From contig JAOARM010000037.1 in assembly GCA_025210515.1 (NCBI GenBank), positions 1 through 54,926 of the forward strand: a stretch of 54,926 nt of DNA. The letters are read 5' to 3'. This DNA is from Vallitalea sp. Its GTDB lineage: Bacteria; Bacillota; Clostridia; Lachnospirales; Vallitaleaceae. This document shows positions 15,704-24,473 of the stretch, in pieces (positions within the stretch are counted from its first letter, which is position 1; every line of letters begins with the position of its first letter). The translations under genes and the position numbers were made by a program. Under the pieces are notes generated by a model. The model was not told the origin of the DNA and searched no databases. It was given only the letters and a program-made list of their open reading frames with translations.

Positions 15704-18319
15704 TTGCGAATAAACACGAGAAGAAATAACCTTTATATATTTATTTTTATAATATCTGTTATATTAGCAGGATGTAATGGTAGAGAAGTTGAAGAAACTA
15801 CAGATAGTGAGATAACGGATGCAATTGATCAATTAAATAACATCAATAGAATTGATATATCAACTAGAAATGAAGAAGATATAATTAATTTTGATGAATG
15901 GATATATTTTGGTAATCCTGATGATAATTATAATATATACAAAGCCAAAACAGATGGTTCTAATTTAATGAAGCTAGTAGATGCAAGGTTAGAAGGTTTT
16001 GGTAATCTTGGGGAGTGGATTTATTTTATTGATACTAATAGTTCAGATACGAAAGCCAAATTAGCTAGAATAAAATGGGATGGCTCTAATAAAGAAGTTA
16101 TAACAGAAGAAAATGTTAATAGTTTTTGTATGAATGAAGATAATATTTTCTATGTATATGAAAATAACATATATAAGATTGACTTAGATGGTAAATTAAA
16201 AACTAAAATTGTATCAATAGACGAAGATATTTGCCATATAAAATTGTATAAAGATATAATATACTTTAACGATAGTAAAGGTATATATAGTATTACTATA
16301 GATGGGAAAAATCTAAATTCTATAGTTGAAGGAAATTTCCATAAATTTTATATTAATAATGATGAAATATATTATTATGATGATAAAGTTTATAGCTGTT
16401 CTCTTGAAGGAATGAATGAAAGATTAATTTTTAGTCATGAATTTTCAAGTGTACTAATGTTAGGTAATGATATTTATTATAATCAAGAAGATTATCTTTA
16501 TAAATTAGATAATGAAAATAATGAAATTGACAGAATATATGTAGAACCTTATTTACAACATTTTTTCCAAATGAATAAATATATATATTGTTATGGTTAC
16601 AATAAGATATGGAAAATAGATAAAGATTTATCTAATAAAACAGTAGTAATTGGAACTGGCAATGAACATAATCAAATAATGTATATAAAAGTGAAAGATA
16701 AGATTATAACTAAAAACCATGAATATGAAGATTATATTACAGGAGATTTTTCTTATAAGTTATTTGAGTTTACACATGATGAATTAGGGAAAAAAATATC
16801 GGAAGCTACTATTAATAAGTTTGATTCAGATGGTGAAATATTATATTATACAGATATAAAAAGCAATAACCTCTATTCAATAGATGTAATTACAGGCGAA
16901 AAACAGCTAATATTAGATAAGAATATAGGTTCATTTATGATAGATAGTGGAGATATATATTATACTGATATAGATAATAATTATAATTTAATTAGGTTTA
17001 ATAAAAATACTAATGATACTGATATAATTATTGATGTCCCTGTATCTAATATTAAGAAATTTGATGATAAAATCTATTTTATAAATGATAAGAAAATAGG
17101 TATATTACAAGATAAGACTATTAAATATATAGATGTATTTACAAGTGTATATAGTATTTTGGACAAGTATATTTATTATAAGAATGAAGATGATAACGGT
17201 AAATTATATAAGATTAAAATTGATGGAACGGACAATAGTAAAATAACTGATTATGTAGTGAAAGATATATGCATATATGATGATACAATATATTATGTAG
17301 AAGAAAACGGAACTAATTTATTATATAATATCACAAGTAACAATAATAAAGAATTTATTGATCTATTAAGTAGTGATTTTGTTGATATGGAGATAATTGA
17401 TAGTATTGCTTATATGTGTTATTTATCAGAAGACGATATGTTCTATACTACAGAAAGATATATTGAGGATTTAACCTATAAAGCATCTTATGATATTACT
17501 AAGCAAGTTAATGATAATTGGAAATACTTCATATACGATATATATAATAATATGGGTTATCTCTATAAATATAATATAAAAACTAATAAAATACAGTTAA
17601 TTGTTGATAAGTTACTTGCTGATTTCATAATTGTTGATAAGTGGTTATATTATTCTGGTTTTGCTGATAAAGAATATCATCCATATATTAATAGACTTAA
17701 CTTATCAACTAATGATACAGAAACTATTTTATCAATTGATGAAGCTAATATATATAGTTTCTCATATGATATATTGGATGATTATATATATTATTTTATA
17801 GATGATTCATCAGAAGGAATCATATGGAAAAGAAGTTTGTTAGATGGCTCCCAATCTGAACTTGTTAATGACGCTATAAGTTTAGAAGATATTGAAGATG
17901 GATGGCTATATTATCAAGATAAAGAGGAGAAAAAGATATATAGAGTGTTAGTTGATGGAACTAACAAAGAAGTGATGGCAAACTCAAATAGTAAATATAT
18001 TCATTCTAATAAAAATGAATTATATTACTTGAATATTACTGAAGAAGGTTCCTACAAAGGGATATTAACTAAAAAAACATTTAGTAATAATTCAGAACAG
18101 ATAATTATTACTAAAGAATTATCAGCTAGTGACTTAATAGTTGTTAACCACACATTGTACTATAATCATAATGGTATTAATAAATACAATCTAAGAACAG
18201 GTAAAATAACTAAAATATATAACAAAGAAGTTGATTATTTTATCTTAACTGGAAATATATTATCATGCTCTATACATGATGGAGAGAAATATAAGACAGT
18301 ACAGATACCTATAGAATAA
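15704..18319 (+). CDS. Large DUF5050 beta-propeller lipoprotein
   Basis: 871 residues from TTG 15704, which has GGGGGAA 7 bases upstream; the longer frame from 15668 lacks a site. The N-terminus has basic residues, a hydrophobic stretch and the lipobox ILAGC, so it should be lipid-anchored outside the membrane. The rest is a long series of repeats of the type 'D-IYYxDxxN-xxLYKIDxDG', the DUF5050/propeller pattern, giving perhaps two propellers. No catalytic residues are recognised. It may be a surface binding or scaffold protein. Palindrome copy B follows it directly. Confidence 0.8.
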   Translation: MRINTRRNNLYIFIFIISVILAGCNGREVEETTDSEITDAIDQLNNINRIDISTRNEEDIINFDEWIYFGNPDDNYNIYKAKTDGSNLMKLVDARLEGFGNLGEWIYFIDTNSSDTKAKLARIKWDGSNKEVITEENVNSFCMNEDNIFYVYENNIYKIDLDGKLKTKIVSIDEDICHIKLYKDIIYFNDSKGIYSITIDGKNLNSIVEGNFHKFYINNDEIYYYDDKVYSCSLEGMNERLIFSHEFSSVLMLGNDIYYNQEDYLYKLDNENNEIDRIYVEPYLQHFFQMNKYIYCYGYNKIWKIDKDLSNKTVVIGTGNEHNQIMYIKVKDKIITKNHEYEDYITGDFSYKLFEFTHDELGKKISEATINKFDSDGEILYYTDIKSNNLYSIDVITGEKQLILDKNIGSFMIDSGDIYYTDIDNNYNLIRFNKNTNDTDIIIDVPVSNIKKFDDKIYFINDKKIGILQDKTIKYIDVFTSVYSILDKYIYYKNEDDNGKLYKIKIDGTDNSKITDYVVKDICIYDDTIYYVEENGTNLLYNITSNNNKEFIDLLSSDFVDMEIIDSIAYMCYLSEDDMFYTTERYIEDLTYKASYDITKQVNDNWKYFIYDIYNNMGYLYKYNIKTNKIQLIVDKLLADFIIVDKWLYYSGFADKEYHPYINRLNLSTNDTETILSIDEANIYSFSYDILDDYIYYFIDDSSEGIIWKRSLLDGSQSELVNDAISLEDIEDGWLYYQDKEEKKIYRVLVDGTNKEVMANSNSKYIHSNKNELYYLNITEEGSYKGILTKKTFSNNSEQIIITKELSASDLIVVNHTLYYNHNGINKYNLRTGKITKIYNKEVDYFILTGNILSCSIHDGEKYKTVQIPIE

Positions 18320-18326
18320 TAAAAAT

Positions 18327-18435
18327 AGGGGCTGCCTTATAATATGTTTTTGGTTACTAATATGGGGAGATAGACTAGGTTTAGCTATAGATGCTATGCC
18401 CTTTGGCTTCGCTTACTGCTAAACCTAGTCTATCT
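18327..18435 (+). repeat. Nested palindromic element, copy B (shortened)
   Basis: Begins with GGGGCTGCCTTATAATATG, like the left outer arm of copy D. Inner arms 18368-18385 and 18418-18435 are a perfect 18-bp inverted repeat (AGATAGACTAGGTTTAGC). Hairpin 1 is missing and hairpin 2 survives as GCC-CTTT-GGC. The right outer arm has decayed. Same orientation as the other copies. Confidence 0.85.
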
Positions 18436-18506
18436 TCTTTCATGCTATAAGGGATAATTATCATATATTCCCTAATATTCAAAGGATATTTGAAAGGACT
18501 AATATA

Positions 18507-20276
18507 ATGAAGATACTACTAACTGGAATAAATGCAAAATATATACATTCTAATCTTGGAATAAGATATTTACAAAAATATAGTAGTAATTATAATAAGT
18601 ATATTGAAACAGTAGAATATACTATTAATAATCACTATGACTATATTTTACAGGAGATATATAAGAAGAAACCAAATATATTGGCAATATCATGTTATAT
18701 ATGGAATATTGAGCTAGTAAAAATGATAGTTGATGATTATAAGAAAATATCACCAGATACTATTATTATTCTAGGTGGTCCAGAGGTTTCATACGAGACA
18801 GAAAAGATTATGAATGAGCATAAAGACATTGATATAGTAATTATCGGAGAAGGAGAAGCAACATTTAAAGAGTTAATGGAGCACTTTATAGATAATAATA
18901 TAGAGCTATCTGATATAGATGGGATTGCTTATAGAAAAGATAATAATATATATAAAACTAAGCAAAGAGCACCTCTTAGTTTAGATGATATTCCATTTGT
19001 ATATGAAAATGGGTTTAAAGAATTTGATAATAAGATTATATATTATGAATCTTCAAGAGGGTGTCCATTTAATTGTCAGTACTGTTTATCTTCTATTGAA
19101 AAAGGTGTAAGGCTAAGAAGTCTAGAGAAAGTACTGAAAGAGTTACAGTATTTTCTTGATGCAAAAGTTATGCAAGTTAAGTTTGTTGATAGAACGTTTA
19201 ATTGTAATAAAAAACATGCATTAGGTATATGGAAATATTTATATGAAAATGATAATGGTTATACTAACTTCCATTTTGAGATATCTGCTGATTTATTAGA
19301 TGAAGATACTATAGAATTTTTAAGTAAAGTAAGACCAGGATTATTTCAATTAGAAGTAGGTGTCCAATCTACTAACGAGACTACTATTAATCATATAAAA
19401 AGAAAAACTAATTTTGATAAGCTAGCTAATATTGTAAAACAAATAAATAAGGGTAATAATATCCATCAGCATCTTGACTTAATTGCTGGGTTACCAGGTG
19501 AGGATTATGATTCTTTTGGTAGATCATTTGATGATGTATATAGATTAGCACCAGATCAACTTCAACTAGGTTTTCTAAAAATATTAAAAGGCTCAGGATT
19601 AAAACGAGATAGTAAAAAGTACGAAATAGTATATAAAGATAAAGCACCATATGAGGTATTACAAACAAAAGAGTTAACATATGATGAGATATTGGAGTTA
19701 AAGATGATAGAGGAAATGGTGGAAATATATTATAATAGCGGAAAATTTGATTTTGCTATAAAATATATTGAGAATCACTTTGATACTCCATTTAGTTTAT
19801 ATGAATCACTTGCTAAATATTGGCAGGAAAATAATTATCATGCTGTTAATCATAATAAAGTAAAATTATATACAATATTACTTGAGTTTTATAAGGATAC
19901 TATTGATAATAAGGATGTCATATTTAATCATATACTTAGATTTGATATGTATTTACAAGAAAAAGTTAAGAAATTTCCATACTGGCTAGAACAAGATTAT
20001 AGCCATAAGAAAGAGATATTAGAGTTCTATAAAATTCAAGATAATATTGAGAAATTTCTTCCAAAGTTAAAAAGTTTTACATCAAAACAAATAAGTAGAA
20101 TGGCACATATAGAAGTATTTCCCATTGACATTATAGAATGGTCTAAGGACTTTACAAAGCCTATAAAACAGAGGGAAATAGCTGTGTTATTTGATTATTA
20201 TAGTAGAGATGTGTTTAGAAATAATGCAGAATATGTTAAAGTGGATATAATTTCCAATATTTCCCAGGAAATGTAA
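18507..20276 (+). CDS. B12-binding radical SAM protein with DUF4080 C-terminus
   Basis: 589 residues. An N-terminal cobalamin-binding Rossmann domain (about 1-140; LGGPEVSYE and IGEGEATFKEL) precedes the radical SAM barrel with SRGCPFNCQYCLS, whose three cysteines bind the 4Fe-4S cluster. The C-terminal 200 residues match the DUF4080 extension of such proteins. Substrate unknown; relatives are methyl or alkyl transferases. It starts at ATG 18507 with GAAAGGA upstream. Its last codons lie in a 20-base tandem duplication that runs into the nth leader. Confidence 0.87.
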   Translation: MKILLTGINAKYIHSNLGIRYLQKYSSNYNKYIETVEYTINNHYDYILQEIYKKKPNILAISCYIWNIELVKMIVDDYKKISPDTIIILGGPEVSYETEKIMNEHKDIDIVIIGEGEATFKELMEHFIDNNIELSDIDGIAYRKDNNIYKTKQRAPLSLDDIPFVYENGFKEFDNKIIYYESSRGCPFNCQYCLSSIEKGVRLRSLEKVLKELQYFLDAKVMQVKFVDRTFNCNKKHALGIWKYLYENDNGYTNFHFEISADLLDEDTIEFLSKVRPGLFQLEVGVQSTNETTINHIKRKTNFDKLANIVKQINKGNNIHQHLDLIAGLPGEDYDSFGRSFDDVYRLAPDQLQLGFLKILKGSGLKRDSKKYEIVYKDKAPYEVLQTKELTYDEILELKMIEEMVEIYYNSGKFDFAIKYIENHFDTPFSLYESLAKYWQENNYHAVNHNKVKLYTILLEFYKDTIDNKDVIFNHILRFDMYLQEKVKKFPYWLEQDYSHKKEILEFYKIQDNIEKFLPKLKSFTSKQISRMAHIEVFPIDIIEWSKDFTKPIKQREIAVLFDYYSRDVFRNNAEYVKVDIISNISQEM

Positions 20277-20293
20277 ATATTTCCCAGGAAATG
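20257..20293 (+). repeat. 20-base tandem duplication at a gene junction
   Basis: The unit beginning ATATTTCCCAGGAAATG occurs at 20257-20273 and again at 20277-20293, a 20-base period. The first copy encodes the C-terminus of the radical SAM protein and its TAA stop. The second forms the intergenic leader of nth. The core TTTCCCAGGAAA is nearly self-complementary. Confidence 0.85.
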
Positions 20294-20308
20294 GAAGGAG
20301 GATTTAGT

Positions 20309-20962
20309 ATGTCAGAAAATAAAAGAATGAGAAAAGTTCTGAATCTATTAGATGAAAACTATCCTAAGGATATTAAATGTTATCTTGATCATGAGAATCC
20401 TTGGCAACTTCTTATAGCTACGATATTAAGTGCTCAATGTACAGACGATAGAGTTAATATTGTAACCAAAGATTTATTTAGGAAATATACATCTGTAAAA
20501 GATTTTGCAGAGGTAAGTAATGAAGAGTTAGAACAAGATATTAGATCAACTGGGTTTTATAGAAATAAAGCTAAAAATATTATAGGGTGTTGTAGAACAT
20601 TATTAGAGAAATATAATGGACAAGTTCCAAGTGATATTGAAGAGTTAGTATCATTACAAGGAGTAGGCAGAAAAACTGCCAATGTTATTAGAGGAAATAT
20701 ATATGATATACCTAGTATTGTTGTAGACACTCATGTAAAAAGAATATCTAAGAAACTAGGATTTACTAAGTATGATGACCCTGTTAAGATTGAGTTTGAG
20801 CTTATGGAAAAATTACCTAAGGAGCATTGGATTAGATATAATACTCAAGTTATTGCACATGGACGTGCTATATGTACTGCTAGAAGTCCTAAGTGTGAAA
20901 GATGCTTTTTGCTTCCTTATTGTAAAACGGGGCTTATGAATAGGATGGAGGATATTAAGTAG
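20309..20962 (+). CDS. nth: Endonuclease III (DNA glycosylase/AP lyase)
   Basis: 217 residues, the usual size. Visible are the helix-hairpin-helix LQGVGRKTANVI with catalytic Lys, the catalytic Asp in VVDTHVKR, and the C-terminal 4Fe-4S loop C-x6-C-x2-C-x5-C (CTARSPKCERCFLLPYC). It removes oxidised pyrimidines in base excision repair. ATG 20309 follows GGAAGGAGGA; the ATG at 20291 lies at that site and is rejected. It may be co-transcribed with the radical SAM gene. Confidence 0.95.
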   Translation: MSENKRMRKVLNLLDENYPKDIKCYLDHENPWQLLIATILSAQCTDDRVNIVTKDLFRKYTSVKDFAEVSNEELEQDIRSTGFYRNKAKNIIGCCRTLLEKYNGQVPSDIEELVSLQGVGRKTANVIRGNIYDIPSIVVDTHVKRISKKLGFTKYDDPVKIEFELMEKLPKEHWIRYNTQVIAHGRAICTARSPKCERCFLLPYCKTGLMNRMEDIK

Positions 20963-20984
20963 TTAGTAGTATTCTAAAGTTTCC

Positions 20985-21092
20985 ACGGAAAGGGTATAGG
21001 GTAATATTACGTCAGCTGGTTAAACGTCCTGTTTAAAACAGCTGACCTCGCCGTCCTGGCTCGTGCTCCATATTACCCTATACCCTTTCCGT
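20985..21092 (+). repeat. Nested palindromic element, copy C (same core, different arms)
   Basis: Long arms 20985-21007 and 21070-21092 are a perfect 23-bp inverted repeat whose sequence is unrelated to the arms of A, B and D. Hairpin 1 (21011-21046) has stem ends GTCAGCTG/CAGCTGAC, but the shared inner part TTAAACGTCCTGTTTAAA. Hairpin 2 is GCC-GTCCT-GGC (21050-21060). The core matches A and D while the stems have changed on both sides. Confidence 0.9.
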
Positions 21093-21329
21093 TAGGCTAG
21101 TTGATTATACGGAAAGTTAAATTAGATGTATTGATATCACTTACAAGAGGCTAATAATCAATATCTTTATATAATTTTTCAAAAATCATTATAGAAATTT
21201 AGTTTTCTTAGGATTGTCATATAATGAAATAGAATATATATTGTAAAACCAATAAAATCATGATACTATAATGTGGGTCAATGAGAGGGTTTGACTCATT
21301 TTATAAAACTATTGATATGGAGGATTACC
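21093..21329. other. Intergenic region upstream of udk
   Basis: No gene seen. A TATAAT at 21267-21272 may be the -10 box of udk; the nearest -35-like TTGTAA is 20 bases away, so the promoter is uncertain. A short inverted repeat, AATGAG/CTCATT (about 21279-21299), sits in the leader. Confidence 0.4.
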
Positions 21330-21944
21330 ATGGATAAACCTATTATAATAGGAATTGCAGGAGGAACTGGGTCTGGAAAAACAACTCTAGTTAATAAGTT
21401 AAATGATATATTAGGTGATGAGGTAGTTGCTTTAACACATGATTATTATTACAAAGCAAACGATCATCTTGAGCTAGAAGAAAGAAAAAAGCTTAATTAT
21501 GATCACCCTAATGCTTTTGAAACAGAAAGTTTAATAAAAGATTTACTAACATTAAAAGAGGGTTTACCTATTAAAAGACCAATTTATAGTTTTGTTGAAC
21601 ATACAAGAGAGAAAGAAACAGTAACGGTAGAGCCAAAGAAAGTAATTATTGTTGAAGGTATACTCATATTTGAAAACAAAGAATTAAGAGATATATTAGA
21701 TATTAAAGTATATGTTGATACTGATGCAGATGTTAGAATTATAAGAAGAATTCTTAGAGATGTTAAAGAAAGAGGAAGAGATCTTGATTCAGTTATAAAT
21801 CAATATCTTAATACAGTAAAAATTATGCATGAAGAATTTGTTGAGCCAAGTAAGAAACATGCAGATATTATTATTCCAGAAGGTGGGCGTAATGAGGTAG
21901 CTTGTTCTATGCTTGTTGATAAGATTAGAACACTTCTTAAATAG
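21330..21944 (+). CDS. udk: Uridine kinase
   Basis: 204 residues. The P-loop GIAGGTGSGKTT lies at the N-terminus, followed by DYYYK, YDHPNAFE, RPIYSF, VEGILIF and RRILRDVKERGRD, all standard for uridine/cytidine kinases of nucleotide salvage. ATG 21330 is preceded by TGGAGGA. The longer frame from 21291 adds residues with no family match and is rejected. Confidence 0.95.
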   Translation: MDKPIIIGIAGGTGSGKTTLVNKLNDILGDEVVALTHDYYYKANDHLELEERKKLNYDHPNAFETESLIKDLLTLKEGLPIKRPIYSFVEHTREKETVTVEPKKVIIVEGILIFENKELRDILDIKVYVDTDADVRIIRRILRDVKERGRDLDSVINQYLNTVKIMHEEFVEPSKKHADIIIPEGGRNEVACSMLVDKIRTLLK

Positions 21945-22019
21945 ATAAATTAGTAGAGAATATTAATAATTAATAATAATAAGATGGAAGTATTAACTTA
22001 GTGATGATGAGGTGTAGTA

Positions 22020-22727
22020 ATGGAGAGTTTTATAGCATTTGATATAGAAACAACAGGAATAAGTCCTGTAGATAATAAAATTACAGAAATTGGGGCAGTG
22101 AAAGTTGTAAAAGGTCGTGTTGTAGATAAATATAGTCAACTAATTAATCCACAAGTATCAATTCCAAGCAATATTGTGAAACTTACAGGAATTACTGATG
22201 AGTTAGTAAAAGAAAAGCCGATAATAGATTCTGTACTACCAGAATTTATACGATTTAGTGAAGATTATCCTATACTGGGGCATAATATTAAGTTTGACTT
22301 TAGTTTTATTAAAGCCAATGCGCTAAAGCTTAATTTAACATATGAGAAAGAAGCTATTGATACATTATCCATAGCTAGAGTAGCATTAAAAGAATTGCCT
22401 AGTAGGAGATTGGGCTGTTTATGTGAATATTATAATATTGAATATCTTAATGGACATAGAGCGTTTAATGATGCATATGCTACATATGAGTTGTATAATC
22501 TTTTGAAAGAACAGTTTTACAATGAATTAGAGGAACTATTTACACCTAAGCCTATTTTGTGGAAACCAAAGAAACAATCGCCAATTACATATAAACAAAA
22601 ATCTTATTTATCAGCGTTAATTAAAAAACATAGTGTTGTATTAGAAAAACCAGTTGATGAATTATCCAAAAGTGAAGCTAGTAGAGCTATAGATAATATA
22701 ATTAAGACATACGGGAGAGCAAGATAA
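22020..22727 (+). CDS. DEDDh 3'-5' exonuclease (DNA polymerase III epsilon-like)
   Basis: 235 residues. Exo motifs are FDIETTG (Asp, Glu), GHNIKFDFSF and HRAFNDAYATY (His, Asp), a complete DEDDh set. The final 60 residues, including QKSYLSALIKKH and KSEASRAIDNI, form a small helical module like the DUF3072/SAP-type tails on some clostridial exonucleases. Its last base overlaps the truA start, so they are co-translated. Whether it proofreads or acts in repair cannot be said. Confidence 0.85.
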   Translation: MESFIAFDIETTGISPVDNKITEIGAVKVVKGRVVDKYSQLINPQVSIPSNIVKLTGITDELVKEKPIIDSVLPEFIRFSEDYPILGHNIKFDFSFIKANALKLNLTYEKEAIDTLSIARVALKELPSRRLGCLCEYYNIEYLNGHRAFNDAYATYELYNLLKEQFYNELEELFTPKPILWKPKKQSPITYKQKSYLSALIKKHSVVLEKPVDELSKSEASRAIDNIIKTYGRAR

Positions 22728-23467
22728 TGGCAAATAGAAATATAAGAATTGTTATTGAATATGATGGTTCAAGATATCAAGGATATCAGAGATTAAAAAA
22801 TAGTAGTAATACTATTCAAGGGAAAATAGAAGCAGTTTTATGTAAAATGACAGGCGAGAAAATAGAACTTATTGCTTCTGGACGAACGGATGCAGGAGTT
22901 CACGCGAAGAATCAAGTGTGTAATTTTCATACGAAATGTAAGAAATCAGTTAGTAATATTATGGAATATATGAACGGATACTTACCAGAGGATATTGTTG
23001 TAAAAGAAATCAAAGAAGTAAACGAAAGATTTCATAGTAGATATAATGTGAAAGATAAAACATATTTATATAGAATATGGTTAGGCAATTATCCACCAGT
23101 ATTTCAGCGAAAGTACGTATATCATGTAAAAGATGAACTTAATATAGATTCAATGAAAGATGCTTCTAAGTTATTTGAAGGAGAACACGATTTTGGTGGA
23201 TTCTGTAGCAGGAAAGTGAAGAAAAATACAGTAAGAATTATTAACAGTATTACAATAAAAGAAGTTGGTAACGAGTTACAAATATATGTAAAAGGAAATG
23301 GATTTTTATATAATATGGTTAGAATTATGGTAGGAACTTTAATTGATATTGGAAAAGATAAATTAGATAAAACAGCTATTACAGAGGCGATTAATACTAA
23401 AGATAGAAGTAAAGCAGGAGAAAAAGCTCCCGCTCATGGATTGATTTTATATGAGGTTAATTATTAG
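22727..23467 (+). CDS. truA: tRNA pseudouridine(38-40) synthase
   Basis: 246 residues. The catalytic Asp is in ASGRTDAGVHA; also seen are VIEYDGSRYQGYQ, FHSRYNVKDKTYLYRI, GEHDFGGFC and GNGFLYNMVRIMVGTL. TruA modifies positions 38-40 of tRNA anticodon arms. The gene begins on the last base of the exonuclease stop codon and meets the minus-strand gene at 23475 tail to tail. Confidence 0.95.
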   Translation: MANRNIRIVIEYDGSRYQGYQRLKNSSNTIQGKIEAVLCKMTGEKIELIASGRTDAGVHAKNQVCNFHTKCKKSVSNIMEYMNGYLPEDIVVKEIKEVNERFHSRYNVKDKTYLYRIWLGNYPPVFQRKYVYHVKDELNIDSMKDASKLFEGEHDFGGFCSRKVKKNTVRIINSITIKEVGNELQIYVKGNGFLYNMVRIMVGTLIDIGKDKLDKTAITEAINTKDRSKAGEKAPAHGLILYEVNY

Positions 23468-23474
23468 GTTATAA

Positions 23475-24083
23475 TTATAAAGAATCCATTGTACTAACAA
23501 CTTTATTTTTTAGAATAAAATCCATATTTTGCACTTTAGTATATAGCGTATGGAAACTATTAGTATCGTTTTTTAGTTTATACAGTTTTGCAAGTAGTAT
23601 ATAATGTTCACTTATATCGGTTTTAATAGATACACCGAGTTCTAAAATAGCTATGGATTCATTAATTTTATCCTTTTCATATAATAGTTTTGCCCATTTA
23701 TATAGACGTTTTATAAGTATATTATATCTATCTTCATATAGAATTAATTTATCAAGATTAGCTGTTCCATATTGAAGTCTAAGATCTGTATTTGTTTGCC
23801 CATTAAGATTAACTATCTTATGTTGAATTAATTCTAGTACTTTTTCTTGAACAATAAAAATGTCATCATCACATTGCTCTTTAGATAATGATGGAAGTGA
23901 ATTAGAATCAATATAGATATAGTCAAGAGATTCTAGGCTTTTTTTTCTTGCAAACATAGATTTCTCTTCTTTTTTCCAAAACTCTTTGCTAATGTTTTTG
24001 TCAATGTTTTCTGCTTTATTCATTTTTATTTTTATTACCACAATAAATATAATAAATAATCCTAGGAAAATTGGAATACGCAT
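23475..24083 (-). CDS. Membrane-anchored TPR-like protein, unrecognised
   Basis: 202 residues. One N-terminal membrane segment (residues 3-20), a charged linker, and a C-terminal helical half with repeat character (LYKWAKLLYEKDKINESIAI, then LELGVSIKTDISEHYILLAK), suggesting two TPR units. I do not recognise the family. AAGGTGGT precedes ATG at 24083. It is transcribed alone, convergent with truA, and probably mediates protein contacts at the membrane. Confidence 0.65.
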   Translation of the reverse strand: MRIPIFLGLFIIFIVVIKIKMNKAENIDKNISKEFWKKEEKSMFARKKSLESLDYIYIDSNSLPSLSKEQCDDDIFIVQEKVLELIQHKIVNLNGQTNTDLRLQYGTANLDKLILYEDRYNILIKRLYKWAKLLYEKDKINESIAILELGVSIKTDISEHYILLAKLYKLKNDTNSFHTLYTKVQNMDFILKNKVVSTMDSL

Positions 24084-24236
24084 TGAATACCACCTTATTT
24101 AATTTTTTAATAATAGTTGAATATAATTAATATAAATTTTAGAGAATAAAAAAACACTAGATTTTTACTTAGGTTGCTAGTATTATTATAATATATAATA
24201 TAAAAGAACTCAACTTAATTCATTGGAGGGATGAAC

Positions 24237-24338
24237 ATGTATAGAAATAGAAAACTAATGAAAAGAATAGCTATAGTGATAGCTGCTATTATGATAGGTG
24301 GCGTTGTTGCCGCTGCTTTTGTACCTTTTATTGCTTAA
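24237..24338 (+). CDS. Small single-pass membrane protein (33 residues)
   Basis: ATG 24237 follows TTGGAGGG. The product has a basic N-terminus (YRNRKLMKR) and one hydrophobic segment (IAIVIAAIMIGGVVAAAF), ending FVPFIA. It stands alone, divergent from the TPR gene. In size and plan it resembles short clostridial and bacilli membrane peptides such as the Prli42 group, but the identity is not established. Confidence 0.6.
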   Translation: MYRNRKLMKRIAIVIAAIMIGGVVAAAFVPFIA

Positions 24339-24368
24339 TGTATATTAAGAAGTACATAATATAGAGCA

Positions 24369-24430
24369 GGACATAGGGCATCTAGGTTAGCTGATTTAAT
24401 CAGTTGACCTAATATTACCCTATACATGGG
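24369..24430 (+). repeat. Remnant of the nested palindromic element, copy F
   Basis: The segment CAGTTGACCTAATATTACCC with following TATAC parallels the right half of copy C (CAGCTGACC and ATATTACCCTATACC), with the hairpin-2 core missing. The left side ACATAGGGCATCTAGG resembles the other arm. A hairpin GGTTAGCTGATT/AATCAGTTGACC remains. It lies between the small membrane protein and pheA and could help terminate either. Confidence 0.55.
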
Positions 24431-24473
24431 ATTGTAAACTTCTATAAATATTATTGTAAATAGTGAAAGTATA

